Assembly: GCA_947487835.1 (NCBI GenBank)
Contig: CANKXX010000003.1
Coordinates: forward strand, 540,793-604,792
DNA length: 64,000 bases
Reading direction: 5' to 3'
Origin: an uncultured Microbacteriaceae bacterium
GTDB taxonomy: Bacteria > Actinomycetota > Actinomycetes > Actinomycetales > Microbacteriaceae
Part shown: piece by piece, positions 25,544 to 33,231 of the stretch
Layout: every line of letters starts with the position of its first letter
Numbering within the stretch: the stretch's first letter is position 1
Position numbers and translations under genes: made by a program
The notes under the pieces: model-generated
Seen by the model: the letters and a program-made list of their open reading frames with translations, nothing else
Databases searched by the model: none
Told to the model about the DNA's origin: nothing

Positions 25544-25582
25544 CGGCCCAGCCTCACCCGGGGGAGGGGCGAGACTGGGCCG
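25544..25582. terminator. Hairpin between convergent genes
   Basis: CGGCCCAG pairs with CTGGGCCG, and after one mismatch CTC pairs with GAG and CCC with GGG. It lies between the plus-strand dehydrogenase and the minus-strand NmrA-like gene and could end transcription from either side. Confidence 0.45.
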
Positions 25583-25718
25583 GCGGGAGCGCGACGGCTT
25601 ATCGGGGGTGCGTCGAGCGCTCCGGGGCGGGTGTCGCGGGGGAGGCGACTGTTCCGGCCCTGTGCGCCGAATCGGGGTCTATCCGGCGTTGGTACAACCG
25701 TACCGGCCGTGTCCGCAC

Positions 25719-25744
25719 TTTGGGGGACCGGGCCGGTCCCCAAA
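25719..25744. repeat. Palindrome GGGGACCGG/CCGGTCCCC
   Basis: TTTGGGG-GACCGG is mirrored by CCGGTCCCCAAA with one bulged base. The AT ends and short loop suit a bidirectional terminator or a small dispersed repeat. A related GGGGAC follows at once. Confidence 0.55.
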
Positions 25745-25807
25745 AAAGGGGACACGGGTCAGACCCACAGGAGCGGTTTCTGCTACGGCCCGACGAGGGA
25801 ACGCCGA

Positions 25808-26452
25808 TCAGTAGGCGACGTGGAAGCGCTCCCGGTCGTGCGCGGGGCGCTCGATCTCGTCGAGGACGGCCACGGCGAGGTCCTCGCCGGACAGCCGCGA
25901 CTCGCCGCTGTCGTCCACGAGGAGCACGTCCCCGCCGACCCGGTACTCCCCGGTGCGCTCACCCGGCGCGTAGGCGCCGAAGCCACCCGCGGGGCTGACG
26001 TAGAACCAGGCGAGTCCGGCGGGCGCGTTCTCGAGGGCCTCGAGCAGGGCGATCCCCGTGTGCACCTCCGGCAGGATCTCCTCGGGCATGACGCCGGTGT
26101 CGACGAGCCTCGGTCCCTCTGGCGCCACCCGCAGGGATCCGGCGCCGCCCAGGACACCCAGTCGCACGCCCGCGTCGGCCGCCAGGCCGATGAGGCGGGC
26201 CACGACGCCCTCGAGCTTGTCCGCCATGTCGCCACGCGGCGAAATGGTCTCGAACACCACGTCCGCGCCGGCGACCGCCTCCGCGAGCACCTGCTCGTCG
26301 AGGACCGACGCGGCGACGTACGTCACGCCGCCCACCGGGTCGGTCGGCTCGGACCGGCTGTAGGAGGTGACGGCGTGCCCGCGCGACGCCGCCTCCCGCA
26401 CGATGTGGTTGCCGGCGTACCCGGTGCCGCCGAGAACGGTGATTCTTGCCAT
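25808..26452 (-). CDS. NAD(P)-binding epimerase/NmrA-like oxidoreductase
   Basis: A 214-residue atypical short-chain dehydrogenase with an N-terminal nucleotide-binding motif ITVLGGTGYAGNHIVREAA (GGTGYAG). The middle contains DVVFETISPRGD. It lacks the YxxxK catalytic pair, as NmrA-type proteins do. Such proteins sense or reduce NADPH-linked substrates. It is divergent from an HxlR regulator, a common arrangement in which the regulator controls the oxidoreductase in response to quinones, aldehydes or electrophiles. The role is inferred from this context. Confidence 0.8.
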   Translation of the reverse strand: MARITVLGGTGYAGNHIVREAASRGHAVTSYSRSEPTDPVGGVTYVAASVLDEQVLAEAVAGADVVFETISPRGDMADKLEGVVARLIGLAADAGVRLGVLGGAGSLRVAPEGPRLVDTGVMPEEILPEVHTGIALLEALENAPAGLAWFYVSPAGGFGAYAPGERTGEYRVGGDVLLVDDSGESRLSGEDLAVAVLDEIERPAHDRERFHVAY

Positions 26453-26508
26453 GGAGGTGTCCTTCGCTGTCGTGTTGCTTCCCAGGGTTCCGGTTTCGAA
26501 CCTGCTTA

Positions 26509-26559
26509 GTTACCGTAAGAGAGTCAGTACCGATGGGGAAGTAGGCACTTCCGGGTAAC
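26509..26559. promoter_or_regulatory. Putative operator between the oxidoreductase and HxlR genes
   Basis: GTTACC (26509-26514) is mirrored by GGTAAC (26554-26559), and between them GGAAGT-N4-ACTTCC forms a palindrome at 26537-26552. HxlR regulators bind inverted repeats in such divergent spacers. The region is AT-rich relative to the genes. Confidence 0.5.
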
Positions 26560-26630
26560 CGTCCCATCGCGACGGCGGCAGCGGCTTTCTGACGGGAATT
26601 CGACCGAAGGAATAGGGGCGGGGAGCGCAT

Positions 26631-27038
26631 ATGCCGGAACCGGAATGGGATCCGTACACCCGTGCCTGCCCCACACGCACGATGCTCGACCGGATCGGCG
26701 ATCGCTGGACAGTGCTCGTGGTCGGCGCGCTGTCGTCGGGGCCGGTGCGCTTCGGCCGGCTCGCGGCCCGCATCGACGGTGTCTCGCAGAAGATGCTGAC
26801 CCAGACGCTCCGGGGACTCGAGCGCGACGGGCTCGTGCGGCGCACGGTCTACCCGCAGATCCCGCCGCGCGTCGAGTACGAGCTCACCGAGACGGGTCGG
26901 ACCCTGCAGGAGCCGCTGCGCGCGCTGGAGGAGTGGGCGGCCACGCACATGGCCGAGGTGCTCCGGTCGCGCGCCGACCACGATGCTGCCGGGTCGAATG
27001 CCGGCGCACCGCCTTCGTCGGGTGCGACCAGCGGCTGA
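26631..27038 (+). CDS. HxlR-family transcriptional regulator
   Basis: A 135-residue winged-helix protein of the HxlR/MarR-like type. The typical start CPTRTMLDRIGDRWTVLVV contains the single N-terminal Cys often used for redox sensing. RFGRLAARIDGVSQKMLTQTLRGLERDGLV is the DNA-binding helix-turn-helix, followed by the wing VEYELTETGRTL. It is divergent from the NmrA-like gene and probably represses it and itself. The C-terminal 20 residues are low-complexity. Confidence 0.9.
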   Translation: MPEPEWDPYTRACPTRTMLDRIGDRWTVLVVGALSSGPVRFGRLAARIDGVSQKMLTQTLRGLERDGLVRRTVYPQIPPRVEYELTETGRTLQEPLRALEEWAATHMAEVLRSRADHDAAGSNAGAPPSSGATSG

Positions 27039-27055
27039 GGCCGCCCAAGGGTATC

Positions 27056-27092
27056 AGCGCTGATGACGACGTCAGTGACGATCGTCAGCGCT
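27056..27092. terminator. Hairpin between convergent genes
   Basis: AGCGCTGA at 27056-27063 is mirrored by TCAGCGCT at 27085-27092. It lies between the HxlR gene and the lipoprotein gene, which converge here, so it may end both transcripts. Confidence 0.5.
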
Positions 27093-27107
27093 CGAGCACG
27101 CTCGGTG

Positions 27108-27683
27108 CTACTCGACCTCGGGGGCCCAGTACTCCTCGCTGCTCGGGTCCTCCCGGATGCCGGCCCCCACCCGATCCACGATCCGGTCCTCGACGGTCCC
27201 CCGAAAGATGCAGGACGCCGCGCCCTCGAACGTCGCGCTGCCGTCGGCCGGCGTCCGGACGTACTCGATGTAGACCCGCCAGGCGTCCCCCGCCTGCACG
27301 ACGTACGCCGACTCGACCGGCGTCCAGGTCAGCTCCTCCGGCGCGCTCGCCGCCGCCGACCACGCCTCGGTCCGGCAGGCCGAGTAGGCGTCACCGGCCG
27401 TGAGGGGCGTGCCCGCGGGCACCGGAGCGGCGCCGCCCTCGGCGGGGGCGGGCGACGGAGCCGGGGACGGGGCTGTCGTGGGCTCCGGCGCCGCAGTGGG
27501 CTCCGGGGCCGCTGTCGGTGTTCCCGCGTCGGTCTGCGCGGGCGTCGGGGTGGCGGTCGGACTCGGGGCGGCCGAGGCGGAGCGCGTCGGCGACGCGGTC
27601 GGCTCGGGTGTCGGCGAGCCGCACCCCGCGACGGTCACCAGGACGAGGGCGGACAGGACGACGGATGCTGACTTTTTCCCCAC
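27108..27683 (-). CDS. Putative lipoprotein with Pro/Ala/Thr-rich linker
   Basis: A 191-residue exported protein. A signal sequence with lipobox LVTVAGC (Cys about residue 19) is followed by a linker rich in Pro, Ala, Thr and Ser up to about residue 95. A compact C-terminal domain holds two cysteines (YSACRTEAW and ASCIFRG) that may pair. The GTG start at 27683 places the signal peptide at the very N-terminus; the longer frame back to 27857 is Arg-rich noise. The C-terminal domain is not one I recognise. It lies 40 bases after the NIPSNAP gene on the same strand. Confidence 0.75.
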   Translation of the reverse strand: MGKKSASVVLSALVLVTVAGCGSPTPEPTASPTRSASAAPSPTATPTPAQTDAGTPTAAPEPTAAPEPTTAPSPAPSPAPAEGGAAPVPAGTPLTAGDAYSACRTEAWSAAASAPEELTWTPVESAYVVQAGDAWRVYIEYVRTPADGSATFEGAASCIFRGTVEDRIVDRVGAGIREDPSSEEYWAPEVE

Positions 27684-27723
27684 GCCCCGAGTGTACGGAG
27701 CCAAAGGCCGTCCTCTCCGGGAC

Positions 27724-28053
27724 TCAGCGCAGCGGCGAGTAGTCCGTGGGCGTGAGGAACACCGACTCGATGCGCTCGACGATGGGGCCGCCGGCCTCCG
27801 ACGCCGCCTTCGCCGCGATCCACTCGGGGTCGGCGCGGAACTCCGTCCACGCCGCATCCGCTGCCTCGCGGCTCTCGAACGCGAGCAGGTACACCAGCGT
27901 GTTCGCCTGGTCGGCCGGAGTGAAGAACGCCACGACCTCCAGCCCGTGCCGCTCGAACAACCCCGTCGTGTGATCCCGGAACCGCGCCTCGAGCGCCGGA
28001 AGCGCGCCGGGGGGCGTGTGGTAGGTGCGAAGCTCGAAGACCCTGGTGCTCAC
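27724..28053 (-). CDS. NIPSNAP family protein
   Basis: A 109-residue ferredoxin-like (dimeric alpha-beta barrel) protein. The NIPSNAP pattern is clear: VFELRTYHTPPGALPALEAR at the N-terminus and FFTPADQANTLVYLLAFES, then AWTEFRADPEW. The biochemical role of bacterial members is unknown. It follows the flavoprotein gene by nine bases, so the permease, flavoprotein and NIPSNAP genes form one unit. Confidence 0.88.
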   Translation of the reverse strand: MSTRVFELRTYHTPPGALPALEARFRDHTTGLFERHGLEVVAFFTPADQANTLVYLLAFESREAADAAWTEFRADPEWIAAKAASEAGGPIVERIESVFLTPTDYSPLR

Positions 28054-28062
28054 CGTGCCACG

Positions 28063-29007
28063 CTACTCACGTGCGCGTCGTGCCGCGGCCGCCGCCTGCG
28101 CATCCGCGAGCATCAGGTCCGTGTCGACGGCGATCGCCGCGCGGCTGCCGTCGGCCATGGCGGTGACCACGAGGGCGGTGATGTCGGTGATGTTGCCGGC
28201 CACCCAGATGCCGGGTACGGACGTCTCCCCCGTGTCCTCGGACTCGATGTGCTCGAACAGCCCGTCGGGATGGCTCGACGTCGTCACGCCGATCTCCTCG
28301 AGGAGCGCGGAGCGCGCGCGCACCCGGGGGCCGAGGAAGACGGCATCGCACGAGACAGCTCGGCCGTCCGCGAGCAGAACCCCGCGCAGCACGTCGTCGC
28401 AGACCCGCAGGGAAGCCACCCGGCCTCTCACGATCCGCACGTCGCGGGCGCTGAGTAGGTCCCATTGCTCCTCCGTCGGCTCGAACGCATCATTGAGCAG
28501 CAGCGTCACGTCGTCGCTCCAGGACCGCAGCAGCAGCGCCTGGTGCCACGCGGCGGGCGCCGTGGCGATCACCGCGAGGGCCCGTCCCCGCGCCTCCCAC
28601 CCGTGGCAGTACGGGCAGTGCAGCACGTCCCTGCCCCAGCGCTCGGCGACGCCCGCGATGCCGGGGAGCTCGTCGAGGAGCCCGGTCGCCACGATCAGCC
28701 GACGCGCCCGGACCCGCTCGCCGTCGTCCAGGGTCACCGAGAAGCCGTCCTCCCGGTTCCCGGACACGGCCTCCGCGCGGCCCTCCCGGAACGCCGCCCC
28801 GTAGGCCTCCGTCTCCGCCCGCGCGACCCGGCCGAAGTCCGCCGGGTTCATGCCCTCCCGGGTAAGGAGGCCGTGAATGCCCTCGGCCGCGGCGTTCCTC
28901 GGGCTCCCGTCGTCGACGACCAGCACCGACCGCCGCGACCGTGCCAGCGTGAGCGCCGCGCTGAGCCCGGCACCGCCACCGCCGATCACGACGACGTCGT
29001 AGGACAT
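28063..29007 (-). CDS. FAD-dependent thioredoxin-reductase-like oxidoreductase
   Basis: A 314-residue flavoprotein similar to thioredoxin reductase. The FAD motif DVVVIGGGGAGLSAALTLAR is at the start, and a CPYC pair in LHCPYCHGWEARG (near residues 130-134) stands where TrxB has CATC. It ends in a second FAD motif (GIWVAGNITD). The NADPH motif is unclear (LAVIATAPAAWHQAL), so the electron donor may differ. Proteins of this kind occur in dithiol synthesis and other redox roles. The start overlaps the permease stop (TGATG). Confidence 0.85.
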   Translation of the reverse strand: MSYDVVVIGGGGAGLSAALTLARSRRSVLVVDDGSPRNAAAEGIHGLLTREGMNPADFGRVARAETEAYGAAFREGRAEAVSGNREDGFSVTLDDGERVRARRLIVATGLLDELPGIAGVAERWGRDVLHCPYCHGWEARGRALAVIATAPAAWHQALLLRSWSDDVTLLLNDAFEPTEEQWDLLSARDVRIVRGRVASLRVCDDVLRGVLLADGRAVSCDAVFLGPRVRARSALLEEIGVTTSSHPDGLFEHIESEDTGETSVPGIWVAGNITDITALVVTAMADGSRAAIAVDTDLMLADAQAAAAARRARE

Positions 29008-30326
29008 CAGCGGCGCGAACCGCTCTTCGACCGGGCGAGCGCGGCGATGCCGTACAGCGCGACGCCGACGGCGATGAGGATCAGTCCCCGCAGCCACACC
29101 TCGCCGCTCTGCTGGCTGAGCAGCACGAGGCAGGACACGATCGCGAGGTACGGCAGCACCTTCGGCGTGCGGAAGTGCTCGTGCTCGACCGGGTCCTTGC
29201 GCAGCACGAGCACGGCGACGTTGACGCTCAGGAATACGAACAGCAGCAGGAGGACGACGGTCTCGGCGAGCACCTCGACGCCTCCGCTCAGGGTGAGCAG
29301 CATCGCGACGGCGGTGGTCGTGACGATCGCGACCCAGGGCGTGCGCCGACCGCGCAGCACCCGGGTGAACACCGACGGCAGCAGCCCGCTGTCGGCCATC
29401 CCGTAGGTCAGCCGGCTCGACATGATCATGGCGAGCAGCGCGCCGTTCGCCACCGCGACGAGGGCGATGGCGCTGAACACCTGCGGGGGCAGCCCGACGC
29501 CCGTCGCCTTCACGACGTCGAGCAGGGGCGCGCTCGACTCGCCGAGCTGCGCGGGCGGCAGCGTGATGGTGGACGCGATGCCGATGAGCAGGTACACGAA
29601 CGCCGCCGTGGTGAGCGCGGCGAACAGCGCACGCGGGTAGATCTTCGCGGGGTTCTTCATCTCCTCGGCGACGTTCGCCGAGACCTCGAAGCCCACGAAC
29701 GAGTAGAAGGCGATGATGGCCGCGCCGAAGGTCGCGACGAGAGGGTTCACGTCCGGCTTGAACTCGAGCACGCGTGCCGGTTCGCCGCCGCCCCCGCCGA
29801 GCAGGATGGCGACGAGCACGATGACGATCACGAGCCCGGACGTCTCGATGATCGTCATCACCGTGTTCGCGCCCATCGACTCCTTGATCCCGCGGGCGTT
29901 CACCAGCGCCACGAGCGCGAGGAACAGCACGGCGGCGAGGGGTGCCGGAACGTCGATGAAGGTGCCGAGGTAGTCGCCGCCGAACGCGAGGGCCAGGGCC
30001 GCGGCGCTCGTGAGCCCGGCCGCGAGCATCGAGAAGCCGACGAGGAACGACACGATCGGCCGCTTGAACGCCCGTTCGGCGAAGACGGCGGCGCCGCCCG
30101 CCTTCGGGTACTTCGTCACGAGCTCCGCGTACGACGACGCCGTGAGGAGGGCCATGCCGAGCGCGAGCAGCATCGGTGCCCACACAGCGCCGCCGACCTC
30201 ACCGGCGATGACGCCGATGAGGGCGTAGACGCCGGCGCCGAGCACGTCGCCGAGGATGAAGAAGTAGAGCAGGGGGCCGGTGATGGCGCGGCGCAGAGCG
30301 GGGCGCTTCTCCTCGGTGGTGGTCAT
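29007..30326 (-). CDS. APC-family amino acid permease
   Basis: A 439-residue amino acid/polyamine transporter with about 12 hydrophobic segments. The family start GPLLYFFILGDVLGAGVYALIG carries the unwound-helix Gly motif of TM1. Substrate and coupling ion are not evident. ATG 30326 follows a short charged N-terminus (MTTTEEKRPALRR). It is first in a unit with the flavoprotein and NIPSNAP genes. A strong hairpin (30369-30408) lies upstream, after the lipoprotein. Confidence 0.9.
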   Translation of the reverse strand: MTTTEEKRPALRRAITGPLLYFFILGDVLGAGVYALIGVIAGEVGGAVWAPMLLALGMALLTASSYAELVTKYPKAGGAAVFAERAFKRPIVSFLVGFSMLAAGLTSAAALALAFGGDYLGTFIDVPAPLAAVLFLALVALVNARGIKESMGANTVMTIIETSGLVIVIVLVAILLGGGGGEPARVLEFKPDVNPLVATFGAAIIAFYSFVGFEVSANVAEEMKNPAKIYPRALFAALTTAAFVYLLIGIASTITLPPAQLGESSAPLLDVVKATGVGLPPQVFSAIALVAVANGALLAMIMSSRLTYGMADSGLLPSVFTRVLRGRRTPWVAIVTTTAVAMLLTLSGGVEVLAETVVLLLLFVFLSVNVAVLVLRKDPVEHEHFRTPKVLPYLAIVSCLVLLSQQSGEVWLRGLILIAVGVALYGIAALARSKSGSRR

Positions 30327-30368
30327 GGTGCCTTCCGGTCGGTGCCGTCGCCCGGATCGGCGACGAGG

Positions 30369-30408
30369 GTGCAGGCGGCCGGTCCCCGCGGGGGACCGCC
30401 GCCTGCAC
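30369..30408 (-). terminator. Long hairpin after the YxxxD lipoprotein gene
   Basis: GTGCAGGCGG and CCGCCTGCAC flank CGGTCCCC and GGGGACCG, with only one bulge and a GCG loop. The stem is about 18 base pairs. It ends the minus-strand lipoprotein message before the permease gene. Confidence 0.7.
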
Positions 30409-30448
30409 CTTTCGACCGTAGGCCTCGCGGGGCGACTTCGCCCGCGCG

Positions 30449-30979
30449 TCACTCGGGCAGCGGGTCCGTGATCTTCGTGCCGTCGGGCGCGATGACCCAC
30501 CACACGTCGCCGACCCCTTGGCCGGTCACGTCGCCGGGGGCGACGTCCTTCTGGAACAGGTAGACCGGCAGGCCGTTCACGGTGATCTGGGTTTCGCCCG
30601 CGACGCCCGTGATAGTGCCCACGGAGGCCGTGACGCCCTCGTCGACGACCGGCGTCGTCGTCGCGCTCGTGATGGAGGGCCAGGCGACGGCGCAGTCGCC
30701 CGAGCACGAGCTCGACCCGGAGTCGGGGACGTCCTTGTCGAAGTAGTAGGCGGTCATCCCCTCCGCGTTCACGATGATCTCGCCGAGCGGGCTGTCCGCC
30801 GTGGTCAGTTCGGCCGTCTCCATTGCCGGCGTCTCCGACTCCGTGGGCTCGGGGGTGGCGGACTCCGACTCCGAGGCGGCCGGTGCGGGCTCCGGTGAGC
30901 CGGAGGACGTGGCGCAGCCGGCCAGGGCGAGGACCACGAGGGCCGCGCCGGCCAACGGGATCCGCAGTGAGCTGTTCAT
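30449..30979 (-). CDS. Secreted-repeat lipoprotein (COG4315, YxxxxD type)
   Basis: A 176-residue lipoprotein. The signal peptide ends in a lipobox (VLALAGC), and an acidic Ser/Glu/Pro/Thr linker follows. Two secreted repeats carry the aromatic motifs AYYFDKDV and VYLFQKDV, and a GDCAVAWPSI segment holds a Cys pair (SCSGDCA). The family's function is unknown; members often sit beside ECF sigma systems. The ATG follows a GGAAGAAGG-rich site. It faces the YceI-sigma-anti-sigma operon across a spacer with one palindromic ECF promoter. Confidence 0.85.
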   Translation of the reverse strand: MNSSLRIPLAGAALVVLALAGCATSSGSPEPAPAASESESATPEPTESETPAMETAELTTADSPLGEIIVNAEGMTAYYFDKDVPDSGSSSCSGDCAVAWPSITSATTTPVVDEGVTASVGTITGVAGETQITVNGLPVYLFQKDVAPGDVTGQGVGDVWWVIAPDGTKITDPLPE

Positions 30980-31032
30980 GATTCCTTCTTCCGGGTTGGG
31001 GGGGCTCGCGATGAGCGGGTCCGTACAGGGAA

Positions 31033-31058
31033 GAACGAGGCAGCGGGCCGTATCGTTC
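31033..31058. promoter_or_regulatory. Palindromic, potentially bidirectional ECF sigma promoter
   Basis: GAAC (31033-31036) and CGTTC (31054-31058) are 17 bases apart. Because the two ends form an inverted repeat (GAACGA/TCGTTC), the complement reads the same GAAC-N17-CGTTC. This fits ECF promoters (AAC in -35, CGT in -10) on both strands: towards the lipoprotein (leader about 47 bases) and towards yceI (about 93 bases). Confidence 0.6.
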
Positions 31059-31157
31059 ACCGCGAGTCGACAGGGAAGTTTTTTCCGTCGACGATGAACT
31101 TCTCCCCGCCCTGCCTCGTTGCACCCGGTAGAGGCGGAAGAAGCCCGAGGAGGCGTC

Positions 31158-31850
31158 GTGAAGAAGAAGTCCAAGGTCCTGATCGGTATCGGGGCGGGCG
31201 TCGTCCTGCTCGGGGGTGCCGGACTGGCGTTCGGTCCCGGCCTGTACGCGAACTACGCCGCGAGCGTCGTGGACGCGGCGCCGTCGCTCGACCGGGTCGA
31301 CCCCGGCGCGCAGACCGCCGTGGACCTGGAGAACCTCTCCGGCACCTGGTCCGTCGTGGACGGGTCGTACGCCGGCTACCGCGTCGACGAGGTGCTGCAG
31401 GGAAATGACATCACCGTCACCGGACGCACCGAGGAGGTGACCGGGTCGCTGACCGCCGACGGCCTCACCCTCACCCAGGCGACCGTCACGGTGGACGTGG
31501 GGAGCATCGCCACGACCGAGCCGCCCCGGGACATCTACTTCCGCGACGTCGCGCTCGAGGTGGCGAAGTTCCCGGAGGCGACCTTCACGCTCACCGAGCC
31601 GGTGACGGCGGAGGAGCCGGTCGCGGGCGAGCCGCAGACCTTCGAGGCGACGGGGGAGCTCACGCTGCACGGTGTCACCCAGCAGGTGACGGCCGAGATG
31701 GAGGCGGTGCTCACCGCGGATGGCGGGCAGGTCAGCGGCAGCATCCCGATCACCTTCGAGGACTACGGCGTCGAGGCGCCGAGCCTCGGCTTCGTCGAGG
31801 TCGAGGACGAGGGCTTCGTCGAGTTCCTGCTCAACGTCGAGCAGGACTGA
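31158..31850 (+). CDS. YceI-family protein, membrane-anchored
   Basis: A 230-residue protein with a basic start (KKKSK) and one hydrophobic segment (residues about 8-30), then a YceI beta-barrel. Family features are LSGTWSVVDGSYAGYRVDE, FRDVALEVAKFPEATFTLTE and GELTLHGVTQQVTAEMEA. YceI proteins bind isoprenoid-like lipids outside the membrane. The GTG 31158 follows GAGGAGG; the longer frame from 31119 has no ribosome site. It is first in a unit with the sigma and anti-sigma genes, 30 bases apart. Confidence 0.87.
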   Translation: MKKKSKVLIGIGAGVVLLGGAGLAFGPGLYANYAASVVDAAPSLDRVDPGAQTAVDLENLSGTWSVVDGSYAGYRVDEVLQGNDITVTGRTEEVTGSLTADGLTLTQATVTVDVGSIATTEPPRDIYFRDVALEVAKFPEATFTLTEPVTAEEPVAGEPQTFEATGELTLHGVTQQVTAEMEAVLTADGGQVSGSIPITFEDYGVEAPSLGFVEVEDEGFVEFLLNVEQD

Positions 31851-31880
31851 CCCCACGGACTCGCGGACGGGACGGACACC

Positions 31881-32387
31881 ATGCCGGGCGATCAGGCGGA
31901 GCTCCTCCGGGCGCTGCACGACGCGCACGGTCCGGCGCTCTTCCGCTACGTCCTGCGGCTCACCCGGGATCACGCGCTCGCCCAGGACGTCGTGCAGGAG
32001 GCGCTGCTCCGGGCCTGGCGCCGCCCGGCCATCCTCGAGCAGAGCGACGAGGCCGCGCGGGCGTGGCTGTTCACGGTGGCGCGGAACCTCGTGATCGACG
32101 ACCGGCGCAGCGCGCGCCATACGCACGAGTTCCCGACCGACCACCTGCCGGAGTCGGCCGGGGAGGACATGACGGGGCCGGTGCTCGACGCCTGGCTCAT
32201 CGCGGACGCGCTCGCCTCGCTGTCCGTGGAACACCGGACGGCGGTGGTCAGCTCGTACTACCTGGGCCAGACCGTCGCGGAGATCGCCCGGCGGGAGGAC
32301 GTGCCCGAGGGCACGGTGAAGTCACGGCTGCATTACGCACTTCGCGCGATGCGCCTGGCACTGCAGGAGAGAGGTGTGACCCAGTGA
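31881..32387 (+). CDS. RNA polymerase ECF sigma factor
   Basis: A 168-residue group 4 sigma factor. Region 2 (residues about 10-75) contains FRYVLRLTRDHALAQDVVQEALLRAW and ends in WLFTVARNLVIDDRRS. Region 4 (about 112-160) contains LSVEHRTAVVSSYYLGQTVAEIARREDVPEGTVKSRLHYALR, the -35-binding helix-turn-helix. It starts at ATG 31881. Its stop overlaps the anti-sigma GTG (GTGA). By arrangement it resembles mycobacterial SigK/SigL systems. It probably drives its own operon through the element at 31033-31058. Confidence 0.93.
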   Translation: MPGDQAELLRALHDAHGPALFRYVLRLTRDHALAQDVVQEALLRAWRRPAILEQSDEAARAWLFTVARNLVIDDRRSARHTHEFPTDHLPESAGEDMTGPVLDAWLIADALASLSVEHRTAVVSSYYLGQTVAEIARREDVPEGTVKSRLHYALRAMRLALQERGVTQ

Positions 32388-33127
32388 CAGCTACGGACCC
32401 GTTCCGCGACTGGGACGCCGCTTATGTGCTCGGCGGCCTGAGCGGCGAGCAGCGACGGACGTTCGAGCGGCACATCGCCGAGTGTCCGCACTGCGCAGCC
32501 GCGGTGGCCGAGCTCGCCGGCATGCCGGGCATCCTCGGTCGGTTGCCGACGGAGGAGGCGCTCACCCTGGCGCCCGCCTTCGACGACGACACCCTGCGGG
32601 ACCGTCTGCACGAGCCCGGAATCGTGCAGCGGCTCGCAGCGGGGGCGATCGCATCGAGGAGGCGCGCGCGCCGGCGCGCGGCGGTGGGGCTTGTCGCGCT
32701 CGCCGCCGCGCTGCTGGCCGGCGGCGTCGTGTTCGGCACGTCCCTCTCGCCGGGGCCGGACACGGCAGCACCCGCTGCGACGAGCAGCCCGTCCGGATCG
32801 ACCCTCCCGGCGCCGGTGATCGCCATGCAGCCCGTCGGCGACACCACCATGACCGCCGAACTGTCGGTGACCGAGAAGGCGTGGGGCACGCGCCTGGACT
32901 GGACCTGCCGCTACGGCGACGAGGACTGGGACAGCCGGTACCAGCCGTCGTACGACCTCGTGGTGACCGATGCGACCGGTGCGGAGAGCGTCGTCGCCTC
33001 GTGGCGCGCGACGGGACCGCGCGCCGGAGGCCTCGCCGCATCCTCGAACGTACCGACGCCGGAGATCCGCAGCATCGAGATCCGCTCGGCGGACTCGGAC
33101 GCCCCCCTGGTGCGCGCGGAGCTCTGA
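32384..33127 (+). CDS. Zinc-finger anti-sigma factor (RskA-like)
   Basis: A 247-residue membrane protein that would hold the sigma factor until a signal releases it. The cytoplasmic N-terminus carries the zinc-associated anti-sigma motif HxxxCxxC (HIAECPHCAAAV, about residues 29-36). A basic stretch (RRRARRRAA) is followed by one membrane segment (residues about 103-123) and an extracellular domain with DWTCRYG. It overlaps the sigma gene by four bases (GTGA). The extracellular part is the likely sensor. Confidence 0.9.
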   Translation: MTATDPFRDWDAAYVLGGLSGEQRRTFERHIAECPHCAAAVAELAGMPGILGRLPTEEALTLAPAFDDDTLRDRLHEPGIVQRLAAGAIASRRRARRRAAVGLVALAAALLAGGVVFGTSLSPGPDTAAPAATSSPSGSTLPAPVIAMQPVGDTTMTAELSVTEKAWGTRLDWTCRYGDEDWDSRYQPSYDLVVTDATGAESVVASWRATGPRAGGLAASSNVPTPEIRSIEIRSADSDAPLVRAEL

Positions 33128-33169
33128 CGTGGGTGCTCCGGCCGTTGCCGGGGGCGTGCGCGTTGCCGG

Positions 33170-33200
33170 GGGCGCGTGCTGCCGCTCAGGGATGGGCCGG
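33170..33200 (+). repeat. 31-bp direct repeat, copy 1
   Basis: This 31-base unit recurs exactly at 33232-33262, 62 bases further on, in the spacer between the anti-sigma gene and the next membrane protein gene. The surrounding DNA is a G-rich mosaic of shorter partial copies. Confidence 0.9.
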
Positions 33201-33231
33201 GTGTGGCGGTGGGGTCTGGGGGCGTGTGCGC

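Larger units (their letters stand above)
25420..25807. other. Non-coding spacer with two inverted repeats
   Basis: About 390 bases without a credible gene. It contains an imperfect hairpin at 25544-25582 (CGGCCCAG pairing with CTGGGCCG, continued inside) and an AT-tipped palindrome at 25719-25744. Open frames crossing it on both strands have low complexity and no recognisable domain. Confidence 0.6.

Noticed and set aside
25468..25755. 95-codon minus-strand frame in the 25420-25807 spacer
   Set aside because: Repetitive Pro/Arg/Gly sequence crossing two inverted repeats; no start signal.
25520..26509. 329-codon plus-strand frame across the spacer and opposite the NmrA-like gene
   Set aside because: No motif or ribosome site; most of it is the complement of a real gene.
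27684..27857. N-terminal extension of the lipoprotein at 27108
   Set aside because: The added 58 residues are Arg/Ser-rich and would bury the signal peptide; the GTG at 27683 gives a proper lipoprotein start.
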